From the NCBI GenBank assembly GCA_964582525.1, contig CAZOSP010000001.1, forward strand, positions 19,871-83,870: DNA of 64,000 nucleotides, written 5' to 3'. This DNA comes from BB31 sp964582525 (GTDB lineage Bacteria > Pseudomonadota > Gammaproteobacteria > Beggiatoales > Beggiatoaceae). The position numbers were made by a program, and so were the translations under genes. Below are positions 34,469-42,636 of this stretch, piece after piece (the first letter of the stretch is position 1; every line of letters begins with the position of its first letter). Below the pieces are notes generated by a model. It saw only the letters and a list, made by a program, of their open reading frames with translations, did not search any database and was not told where the DNA came from.

Positions 34469-34738
34469 AATGGTCTCCTGAAAACGAGTTATTAAGTTGA
34501 ATGATTATTTTTCATGCCCGTGCTTGAAAAGTAGCTTTTATTAACACCACTGTTGCTAGGCATTGTTGGATTTAGAACCTACTGCACAACATCGTACAGA
34601 CGCATTGTCACAAAATTGTCGCAAAGCAGCAAACGGTTTAGAAATCCAGTCTGTTCTTATATACTAAGCTGCCTTTTTTGGCAACAGCATTTTCTTCATC
34701 CCTTCCTTAGACAAGCTCGGAATAGCCATTATAACACA

Positions 34739-36142
34739 ATGAATTTTCTGCCAATTTTTTTAAATCTCAAAGGTCGTCGCTGCTTGGTTGTGGGCGGTGG
34801 CGATGTCGCAACCCGCAAAGCCAGTTTGCTGCACAAGGCGCAAGCGCAGGTGTATCTGGTCGCGCCGCACATCAGCAGCGGTTTGCAAGCGCGTATCAAA
34901 GCCGGTGCGTATGAATACCGCCAAGGCGAATTTCGCGCTGAAGACTTAAACGGCTGTTATCTCGTCATTGCCGCGACCGATAACGAAACGGTTAATGCGG
35001 AAATTGCTAAACGCGCCGAACAACACTGCATTCTCGCTAACGTCGCTGATGATCCGGATGCAGGGCATTTCATTTTGCCTTCTATCATTGATCGCTCGCC
35101 GATCCAAATTGCTGTATCCAGCGGTGGCGCGTCGCCAGTGCTGGCGCGGCTGCTGCGGGTGCGCTTAGAAACCATGATTCCAGCGGGCTATGGACAACTC
35201 GCCCAATTGGTTGAGCGGTTTCGCGGGGCGGTCAAAAACACACTCGGCAACGGACAAAAACGCCGCATTTTTTGGGAAAACGTGCTGCAAGGACCCATTA
35301 CCGAAATGGTCTTAGCCGGTCGCCAAGAAGCCGCTGAAAAAGCACTACAAACACAAATAGACACCGCCGAACAAGAAAAAAACTACGGCGAAGTCTATCT
35401 AGTCGGCGGCGGTCCCGGCGATCCGGATTTACTCACTTTCCGCGCCCTGCGCCTTATGCAGCAAGCCGATGTGGTGGTCTATGATCGCTTAGTGTCGCAA
35501 GCAGTGCTAGACATGACGCGCCGCGATGCGCAACGCATTTACGTCGGCAAAGAGCGCGCTAATCACAGCGTACCGCAAGAAGGCATTAATCAAATGCTGG
35601 CGCGATTGGCAAAAGAAGGCAAGCGCGTATTACGCCTCAAGGGGGGCGATCCTTTTATTTTCGGACGCGGCGGCGAGGAAATTCAAACGCTTGCGGCAGA
35701 AGGTGTGCCGTTTCAAGTGGTGCCGGGCATCACGGCTGCGTCGGGTGCTGCCTCGTATGCGGGCATTCCGCTCACCCACCGCGACTATGCGCAATCTTGC
35801 GTGTTTGTCACCGGACACTTAAAAAACGGCAGCATGGATTTGAATTGGGCAATGCTGGCACAAGCGCAACAAACTGTGGTGGTTTATATGGGTTTGTTGG
35901 GTTTGGAAATGTTGTGTCAACAGCTCATGCGGCATGGACGCGCTGCCAGCACACCGATTGCCTTGGTGCAGCAAGCGACGACGAAAAATCAGCGCGTATT
36001 CACAGGAACACTGGCGACGCTGCCGGAACAATTGCGCCACCAAGACGTGCAACCGCCGAGCTTGATCATTGTCGGCGAAGTCGTCAGTTTGCGTCAGCAA
36101 TTGTCTTGGTTTGATCCCGAAAATTTAACTTCTGCCGAGTGA
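34739..36142 (+). CDS. cysG: Siroheme synthase, trifunctional
   Basis: A 467-residue enzyme. The N-terminal half is a precorrin-2 dehydrogenase/ferrochelatase (NAD motif VVGGGDVATRKASLL; SSGGASPVLARLLR). The C-terminal half is the uroporphyrinogen-III methyltransferase (VGGGPGDPDLLTFRALRLMQ). It makes siroheme for sulfite or nitrite reductases, including reverse Dsr enzymes, which fits the neighbouring sulfur genes. The frame is open up to 34553, but homology starts at ATG 34739. Ribosome binding is weak. Confidence 0.95.
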   Translation: MNFLPIFLNLKGRRCLVVGGGDVATRKASLLHKAQAQVYLVAPHISSGLQARIKAGAYEYRQGEFRAEDLNGCYLVIAATDNETVNAEIAKRAEQHCILANVADDPDAGHFILPSIIDRSPIQIAVSSGGASPVLARLLRVRLETMIPAGYGQLAQLVERFRGAVKNTLGNGQKRRIFWENVLQGPITEMVLAGRQEAAEKALQTQIDTAEQEKNYGEVYLVGGGPGDPDLLTFRALRLMQQADVVVYDRLVSQAVLDMTRRDAQRIYVGKERANHSVPQEGINQMLARLAKEGKRVLRLKGGDPFIFGRGGEEIQTLAAEGVPFQVVPGITAASGAASYAGIPLTHRDYAQSCVFVTGHLKNGSMDLNWAMLAQAQQTVVVYMGLLGLEMLCQQLMRHGRAASTPIALVQQATTKNQRVFTGTLATLPEQLRHQDVQPPSLIIVGEVVSLRQQLSWFDPENLTSAE

Positions 36143-36167
36143 AATAATTTCAAAGGATTCATAAAAT

Positions 36168-37769
36168 ATGCAAACACCTAACGACAATTATGATGTATTG
36201 ATTATTGGCACAGGCGCGGCGGGCTTGAGCTTAGCGTTGAAAGTAGCGGATTCTGCTAAAGTTTTGCTGGTTTCTAAAGCCAAACTCAGTTCTGGCTCAA
36301 CACAATACGCACAAGGCGGCGTGTCGGCAGTGCTGGATGCACATGATTCTTTTGCCTCTCATGTGGAAGACACGCTCAACGCCGGCGCGGGTTTGTGCGA
36401 CCGCGATATTGTCAATTTTACCGTGACGCATGGACCTGATTGCATCCATTGGCTAGTCGAGCAGGGCGTACCCTTTACCCAGTACCTATCAAAAAGCGGC
36501 AAACGCGATTATCACTTAACCCGTGAAGGCGGACACAGCCACCGCCGCGTCATTCACGCCGATGACGCAACGGGTGCGGCGATAGGTACAACGCTGATGC
36601 AGAAAGTCTTGGCGCATCCGAATGTCAGTGTTTTGGAGCGGCATATTGCGATTGATTTAATCACTGGCGAAAAACTCAAACGCCGCACCCAGGGTTGTTT
36701 AGGCGCGTATTTTTTAGATAGAAAAGATAACCATATCAAAGCAATACGCGCAAAATTTGTGGTTTTGGCAAGCGGCGGCGCGGGCAAGGTTTATCTCTAC
36801 ACCAGCAATCCCGACGTAGCCACCGGCGACGGCATAGCGATGGCGTGGCGGGCGGGCTGCCGTGTGGCAAATATGGAATTTATCCAATTTCACCCGACCT
36901 GCTTGTATCATCCGGCAGCCAAAACTTTTCTGATTTCCGAAGCGGTGCGCGGCGAAGGTGGCAAATTACTGTTACCCGATGGTTCGCGTTTTATGGATCG
37001 CTTCGATAAACGCGCCGAACTTGCCCCGCGTGACATTGTAGCGCGAGCCATTGACCACGAAATGAAGCGCATCGGTAGCGAATCGCTGTTTTTAGACATC
37101 AGTCACCAATCGGCAGAATTTATTACTTCACACTTTCCCAATATTTATGCGCGCTGTCTCGAACTCGGCTACGACATGACCACGCAACCCATTCCGGTTG
37201 TGCCTGCCGCGCACTACACCTGCGGCGGCGTAGTGATTGACCGCGAAGGACAAACCGACATTGAAGGCTTGTTTGCTATCGGCGAAGTGTCTTTTACCGG
37301 CTTGCACGGCGCAAATCGCATGGCGAGTAATTCTTTGCTGGAATGTTTGGTGTTCGCCCACAGCGCGGGAGCAAAAATTTTACGCGAATTAGACCGCGTA
37401 ACCATGCCCGAAGTGCTGCCCGACTGGGACGAAAGCCGCGTCACCGATTCCGACGAAGAAGTCGTGGTGTCGCATAACTGGGAAGAATTGCGCCGTTTTA
37501 TGTGGGATTACGTGGGCATTGTGCGCACCACTAAACGCCTGCAACGCGCCAAACATCGGGTGGATTTACTGCGTACTGAAATTGCCGAATATTACAGCCA
37601 CTTCCGCGTCACTAACGACTTGATTGAATTGCGTAATTTGGTTGAAGTCGCCGATTTAATCATCCGTTCGGCACAGTCGCGCAAAGAAAGTCGCGGTCTG
37701 CATTACACCCTTGATTATCCGCAGCAAGCCCCGCTGGCGCATAATACCGTATTAATTCCAAAGACTTAA
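36168..37769 (+). CDS. nadB: L-aspartate oxidase
   Basis: A 533-residue FAD enzyme that oxidises L-aspartate to iminoaspartate for quinolinate and NAD synthesis. It shows the FAD motif VLIIGTGAAGLSLAL, the succinate-dehydrogenase-like active-site segments STQYAQGGVSA and REGGHSHRRVIHADDATG, and GANRMASNSLLE. AAAGGA precedes the ATG. It is 25 bp after cysG, so the two may be cotranscribed; nadA and nadC are not in the window. Confidence 0.95.
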   Translation: MQTPNDNYDVLIIGTGAAGLSLALKVADSAKVLLVSKAKLSSGSTQYAQGGVSAVLDAHDSFASHVEDTLNAGAGLCDRDIVNFTVTHGPDCIHWLVEQGVPFTQYLSKSGKRDYHLTREGGHSHRRVIHADDATGAAIGTTLMQKVLAHPNVSVLERHIAIDLITGEKLKRRTQGCLGAYFLDRKDNHIKAIRAKFVVLASGGAGKVYLYTSNPDVATGDGIAMAWRAGCRVANMEFIQFHPTCLYHPAAKTFLISEAVRGEGGKLLLPDGSRFMDRFDKRAELAPRDIVARAIDHEMKRIGSESLFLDISHQSAEFITSHFPNIYARCLELGYDMTTQPIPVVPAAHYTCGGVVIDREGQTDIEGLFAIGEVSFTGLHGANRMASNSLLECLVFAHSAGAKILRELDRVTMPEVLPDWDESRVTDSDEEVVVSHNWEELRRFMWDYVGIVRTTKRLQRAKHRVDLLRTEIAEYYSHFRVTNDLIELRNLVEVADLIIRSAQSRKESRGLHYTLDYPQQAPLAHNTVLIPKT

Positions 37770-37790
37770 GCAGCGACTAGAAAACCTAAA

Positions 37791-38549
37791 ATGAGCATCA
37801 ATGCGATTGAAACCCACAATATAAGCTTTGCTTACCCGCAGCGTCCATTGATTTTGCAACACATTGACTGGCAAGTTAAAAGCGGAGAATTTATCGCCCT
37901 CGTAGGCCCCAACGGCGGCGGCAAAAGCACGCTATTAAAAATCATCTTAGGGCTTTTGAAACCACAACAAGGACAGGTGCAAATACTGGGAGAAAGCCTC
38001 GCAAAAAATCGCAAGCGCATTGGCTATGTACCGCAATTTACTGATTTTTCACGCGATTACCCAATTACTGTAGAAGAAACCGTGTTGCTAGGACGGCTGG
38101 GCAAAACCCGCCCTTATTTTGGCTATCGCAAGCAAGACCGAGAGATTGCGCAGCGAGTCATGCAGGAAGCTTATGTCGCAGATTTGCACGCCCAGCGACT
38201 TGGCACCTTGTCCGGCGGGCAGTTGCAGCGCGTACTGATCGCCCGCGCCCTCGCCTCTGAGCCGGATATTTTAATTCTCGATGAACCGACCACCAACATA
38301 GACATGCGCACTGAAGAAGATATTTTTGCTCTGCTGAAAACATTTAACCAGCGCATGACCATCGTTGTGGTATCGCACGACATTGGTTTTATTTCTAGCT
38401 ATGTGAATCGCGTTGCCTGCTTAAATAAAACCCTCTTGTGTCACCACACAGACGCGCTGCACGGCAAACTCATTCAAGACCTGTATGAACAACCAGTGCG
38501 CTCGATTCATCATCAGCATGAAGCGCATTTTCAATGTCCGTTGAAATAA
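37791..38549 (+). CDS. ZnuC/MntB-type metal ABC transporter ATPase
   Basis: A 252-residue ABC ATPase with Walker A GPNGGGKST, signature LSGGQLQRV, Walker B ILILDEPTTNID and H-loop SHDIGF. The overall pattern is that of zinc/manganese import ATPases. The C-terminal tail is His-rich (HHQHEAHF), suggesting metal sensing or binding. No permease or substrate-binding gene adjoins it, although ATPase and permease are usually paired. It is 21 bp after nadB. Confidence 0.8.
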   Translation: MSINAIETHNISFAYPQRPLILQHIDWQVKSGEFIALVGPNGGGKSTLLKIILGLLKPQQGQVQILGESLAKNRKRIGYVPQFTDFSRDYPITVEETVLLGRLGKTRPYFGYRKQDREIAQRVMQEAYVADLHAQRLGTLSGGQLQRVLIARALASEPDILILDEPTTNIDMRTEEDIFALLKTFNQRMTIVVVSHDIGFISSYVNRVACLNKTLLCHHTDALHGKLIQDLYEQPVRSIHHQHEAHFQCPLK

Positions 38550-38668
38550 AGCAACCGCAACTTCTCGATGCCCCTCATCAAGCCCGCTCACCTTAAAGCC
38601 TATAACACAAGATGCAGCACGTCTTAATCTGCTAGAATTAAAAAAACCTGCTGCCAAAGGACGCAACC

Positions 38669-40546
38669 ATGAAATTCCGCCGTCAAATCAACTCCGCGAA
38701 AACTGACATCACGCTTGAAGGCTTACTCGGACAACACCCGCGCATCAAAGAACGCAAACTCGAATTGCAACTTGATGAATTTCTCGATCGCCTGCAACAG
38801 CACCAGCACACCAAGGTCCCGGCTTATCAACAGTATCGCCAACTACGCCAAGACATCATAGAGCGCGAGCGCGAACAATTAAACCTGCAAGCCTTCAAAC
38901 CCCGTCCACTCGCCAGTTTTGTGCGCAACAAACTGATTAACCAAGTTTATTTGCCCATGATCGGGGACAACCTCGCAAAACAAATGGGTACGGTGGGCGA
39001 CAGCAAACGCACCGATTTATCCGGCATGTTGCTCCTCATCTCCCCGCCCGGTTACGGCAAAACCACCTTACTCGAATACATTGCGCAGCGTTTAGGCTTG
39101 GTCTTTATGAAAATCAACTGCCCCACGCTAGGGCATAACGTGGTTTCCGTCGATCCGCAAGAAGCCCCCAACGCCACCGCACGGCAGGAACTACACAAAC
39201 TCAATCTCGCCCTAGAGATGGGCAACAACGTTATGCTCTATCTCGACGACATTCAGCACAGCAACCCCGAATTTTTGCAAAAATTCATTTCCCTAGCAGA
39301 CGGACAACGCAAAATCGAAGGCGTTTGGCGCGGTCGCTCGCAAACCTACGATTTACGCGGCAAACGCTTCTGTATCGCCATGGCGGGCAACCCCTACACC
39401 GAATCCGGCGAAGCCTTCAAAATCCCCGATATGCTGGCGAACCGCGCCGATATTTACAACCTCGGCGATGTTTTAAGCGGACGCGAAGCCGTTTTTGCCC
39501 TCAGCTATATTGAAAATTCCTTAACCTCTAACCCTGCACTTGCGCCGCTGGCAAATCGAGAAGCCGAAGACATTTATCGTTTCATTCGCCTAGCACAAGG
39601 CGAAGAAGTAGCCAGTTCTGAGTTTTCGCATAGCTATTCTAGCGCGGACATCAATGAAATCATTTCAGTGTTAAAGAAATTATTCAAAGTTCAAGAGGTT
39701 TTACTTAAAGTCAACCAACAATACATTGCTTCCGCCGCGCAAGCTGATCATTATAGAACAGAACCACCCTTCAAATTGCAAGGTAGTTATCGCAACATGA
39801 ACAAACTGGCAGAAAAAATTGTCGCCGTAATGAATGAAAAAGAGCTACAGGATTTAATCAGCGATCACTATCAAGGGGAAGCCCAAACCTTAACCCAAGG
39901 CGCAGAAGAAAATCTCTTAAAGCTCAAAGAACTGCGCGGTATTTTAAGCCCCGAAGAACAAGCACGCTGGAACACTATCAAAGCTGAATTTGCCCGTCGT
40001 CAAAGTCTCGGCGGTGAAGAAGATGATGCAGCACAGCGACTCATTAACCAAGTCAGCCTGATGGCAACTCATTTAGACAAATTACAAAAAATACTGACAC
40101 AAAGTGTCACTTTATGGGCAAAACAACACACCGCACAAAGCAAACACAGCGAGGTCGCTAAAGTATTATTGCCCAGTTTAGACAGCTTAAATCAACACGT
40201 AAACAGTATTGCACAAGCTTTATTGCAAGCCTCTAAAGGAACAAACAATAGTGAAGATTTAAGCAAAGTCCTAGAAAAATTAGGCAGTGCTGTAGAAAAA
40301 ATTCAGCCACAGATTGAAATCATTAACCAAATGCCGGACAGTTTAGGCAATACAATAGAACAACTGGTAGGTATGATTGATTCTACTTTACTGCCCTTAG
40401 TGCATGACCTAGAACGCAAATCACGCATGGATTTAGTGCTGTGGAATCGCCTAAAAGATGTGTCAGGAACATTAAAAGAACTGCATAAAGAAGTCTTTAT
40501 TCAAGGGCGACATATTCGCCAAGCCAATCAAAAGCCTTTGAATTAA
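38669..40546 (+). CDS. AAA+ ATPase, possibly DNA-repair type
   Basis: A 625-residue protein. A helical N-terminus (1-95) precedes a AAA+ core with Walker A SPPGYGKTT (Lys131), Walker B MLYLDDIQH (Asp193 and Asp194), and a sensor-like NPYTESGE near 247. A long helical C-terminus (about 330-620) is likely coiled coil. It recalls the C-terminal part of the very large proteins annotated as DNA repair ATPase; here it is a free-standing gene with its own AAAGGA site. The client and process are unknown. The next gene, 33 bp on, encodes another ATPase-like/nuclease protein. Confidence 0.7.
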   Translation: MKFRRQINSAKTDITLEGLLGQHPRIKERKLELQLDEFLDRLQQHQHTKVPAYQQYRQLRQDIIEREREQLNLQAFKPRPLASFVRNKLINQVYLPMIGDNLAKQMGTVGDSKRTDLSGMLLLISPPGYGKTTLLEYIAQRLGLVFMKINCPTLGHNVVSVDPQEAPNATARQELHKLNLALEMGNNVMLYLDDIQHSNPEFLQKFISLADGQRKIEGVWRGRSQTYDLRGKRFCIAMAGNPYTESGEAFKIPDMLANRADIYNLGDVLSGREAVFALSYIENSLTSNPALAPLANREAEDIYRFIRLAQGEEVASSEFSHSYSSADINEIISVLKKLFKVQEVLLKVNQQYIASAAQADHYRTEPPFKLQGSYRNMNKLAEKIVAVMNEKELQDLISDHYQGEAQTLTQGAEENLLKLKELRGILSPEEQARWNTIKAEFARRQSLGGEEDDAAQRLINQVSLMATHLDKLQKILTQSVTLWAKQHTAQSKHSEVAKVLLPSLDSLNQHVNSIAQALLQASKGTNNSEDLSKVLEKLGSAVEKIQPQIEIINQMPDSLGNTIEQLVGMIDSTLLPLVHDLERKSRMDLVLWNRLKDVSGTLKELHKEVFIQGRHIRQANQKPLN

Positions 40547-40563
40547 ATAACTCACTTAAACCG

Positions 40564-40599
40564 AATAGCGAGTAAACTTATGGCTTTATTACCCATCGG
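40564..40599 (+). repeat. 36-bp direct repeat, left copy
   Basis: Covers the leader and first codons of the AAA-ATPase-like/nuclease gene. It matches 41962-41997 at 35 of 36 positions. Confidence 0.85.
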
Positions 40600-41973
40600 C
40601 ATCCAAACCTTCCGCGAAATTCGGGAGCGCGATGCCTACTATGTTGACAAGAGCGGTTTCGCGCAACGTCTGATTGAGCAAGGCAAATATTACTTTCTAT
40701 CGCGCCCGCGCCGTTTTGGTAAATCCTTGTTTTTAGACACCTTAGATTCTTTATTCAGTGGCAAAAAAGAATTATTTAAAGGCTTGGCGATTTATGAACA
40801 CTGGGATTGGCAACAGTGCTTTCCAGTGATTCGNNNNNNNNNNNNNNNNNNNNNNNNNNNNNNNNNNNNNNNNNNNNNNNNNNNNNNNNNNNNNNNNNNN
40901 NNNNNNNNNNNNNNNNNNNNNNNNNNNNNNNNNACTTGTATTCCGTCATCAAAGGCGCGGATGCGGATTTACGCTTTGCTTTTTTAACTGGCGTAAGCAA
41001 ATTCAGCAAAGTGAGTTTATTTTCAGGTTTGAATAACCTGCGTGATATAACGATTTCTCCTGAATATTCAGCTATTTGCGGCTATACCGAGAGCGATTTA
41101 GACAGGGTATTTGCAGCGGAGACGGTCGGACTGGACCGCGAACAAATCCGCCGCTGGTACAATGGCTACAACTGGACTGGCGAAGCAGTTTATAACCCGT
41201 TTGATGTGTTGTTGTTGTTTCAAGAACGCCAATTTCGTCCTTGGTGGTTTGAAACCGCCACGCCGACTTTTTTGATTAATTTGCTCACCGAACGGCAAGT
41301 CTGGCTGCCGAATTTGGGGCAACTAGAAACCGACGCGGCATTGCTGTCTGCTTTTGATGTCGAGCATATCAGCACTGAGGCTTTGCTGTTTCAAAGCGGT
41401 TATTTGACGATAGACAACGAGGAAATCATCGGCGGCAACTATTTTTACCGTTTACGCTATCCAAACTTTGAAGTCCGTCAAAGTCTCAATACCGCTCTGC
41501 TTGATGTCTGGACTGCCAATCGCAGCGCGGTGGTACAGCAACGAAAATCGCTTTACCGGCTATTGCAGCAAAATGATTTCACAGCCATGCAAAACCTCGT
41601 GACCGCCTTTTTTAACAGCATTCCCCATGACTGGTATCGCAACAATCCCATCGCCCGCTACGAAGGCTATTATGCCAGCGTTTTTTATGCTTACTTTGCC
41701 TCGCTAGGGCTGGATATTGTGCTGGAAGACAGCAGCAACGTTGGACGCTTGGACATGACGGTGCGCTTTAATCAGCACATTTATTTGTTTGAATTCAAAG
41801 TCGTTGAACTGGAACCGGACGGCGGGGCGTTGCAACAAATCAAAGCACGCGGCTATGCGGATAAATACCGCGCCCTACAGCAAACCATTCATCTGATTGG
41901 CGTAGAATTTAGCCGCGAACAGCGTAGCGTGGTAGGCTTTGAGATAGAAACACTCAAATTAAATAGCGAGTAA
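40580..41973 (+). CDS. AAA-ATPase-like/PD-(D/E)XK nuclease protein, interrupted by assembly gap
   Basis: A protein of the AAA-ATPase-like (PF09820-type) plus DUF1703 nuclease family, usually about 500-560 residues. The N-terminal part reads MALLPIGIQTF, YVDKSG and the P-loop-like SRPRRFGKS. After the gap the frame resumes at 40936 and ends at TAA 41971-41973. The C-terminal PD-(D/E)XK nuclease has motifs GRLDMTV and HIYLFEFKVVE. The two sides of the 100 N are in different frames only because the gap size is arbitrary. Such genes often occur as variable tandem copies; the role is unknown. Its 3' end runs into a repeat of its own start. Confidence 0.8.
40834..40933. other. Assembly gap of 100 N
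   Basis: A run of exactly 100 N, the conventional placeholder for a gap of unknown size. It probably reflects collapse or misassembly of near-identical copies of this gene family. Confidence 0.98.
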
Positions 41974-41997
41974 ACTTATGGCTTTATTAGCCATCGG
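41962..41997 (+). pseudogene. Remnant start of a second tandem nuclease-gene copy
   Basis: The second copy of the 36-bp repeat contains the stop of the preceding gene (GAG TAA) and then a start encoding MALLAIG, identical in layout to the first gene's leader and start. Similarity ends at once, so this is the left-over 5' end of a lost or collapsed second copy. Confidence 0.7.
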
Positions 41998-42004
41998 TTT
42001 TGCC

Positions 42005-42613
42005 TTAAGAACGCTGTCCCGCCAGGGCGACGCGGATCACTTCGGGCAGGGAACGCGCATTGAGCTTGCTCATAATCCGCGCCCGATGCCCTTCCACAGT
42101 ACGCGGGCTAATGCCCAATTCATCAGCAATCACTTTACTGAGTTTGCCTTCCACTAACAAAGCCAATACTTCATGCTCGCGTTTGCTCAAGGCGGACAAG
42201 CGTTGCTGTGCTTCATCCAAAGAAATGGGCGGCAGGCTAAAACTGGCGTAATTGTCTAAACAAGCGCGAATGCTGCTCAACAAGGCTTCGGGATCAAACG
42301 GCTTTTCAATAAAATCTACTGCTCCCATGCGCATTGCCTTGACCGCCAGCGGTACATCGGCGTAAGCCGTCAATAAAATCACCGGCAAACGAATTTGGCG
42401 TTTTTTCAGCTCTTGGTGCAATTCCATGCCGTCCATGCCCGGCATCCGCACATCCAGCAGCAAACAGCCGCTGGTATTGTCGTATTGGTCTAAAAATTCG
42501 CGGGCGGAGTGAAAGACTAGACTGGGTAGCCCGACAGATTCCATCAATACAGTCAGTGAATCGCCCACACTGAGATCGTCGTCAACGATGTGGACAATAC
42601 GTTCATGCTTCAT
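42005..42613 (-). CDS. FixJ/NarL-type response regulator
   Basis: A 202-residue two-component regulator. The receiver domain (5-120) has the acidic pocket DDD (11-13), the phosphoacceptor Asp54 (LLLDVRMPG) and Lys at about 104. The LuxR-type HTH (about 140-200) has SKREHEVLALLVEGK and ISPRTVEGHRARIMSK. It matches the FixJ/TodT/StyR class. ATG 42613 is chosen because AAGGA precedes it; the upstream alternative at 42640 is a TTG overlapping the kinase stop. It is the last gene of the xdhC-like/kinase/regulator operon. Confidence 0.88.
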   Translation of the reverse strand: MKHERIVHIVDDDLSVGDSLTVLMESVGLPSLVFHSAREFLDQYDNTSGCLLLDVRMPGMDGMELHQELKKRQIRLPVILLTAYADVPLAVKAMRMGAVDFIEKPFDPEALLSSIRACLDNYASFSLPPISLDEAQQRLSALSKREHEVLALLVEGKLSKVIADELGISPRTVEGHRARIMSKLNARSLPEVIRVALAGQRS

Positions 42614-42636
42614 ACAAAATTCCTTCTGCTTCAGGC

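Noticed and set aside
40580..41973. Frameshift in the ATPase-like/nuclease gene
   Set aside because: The frame change falls across 100 N of arbitrary length, so it is not evidence of a real frameshift.
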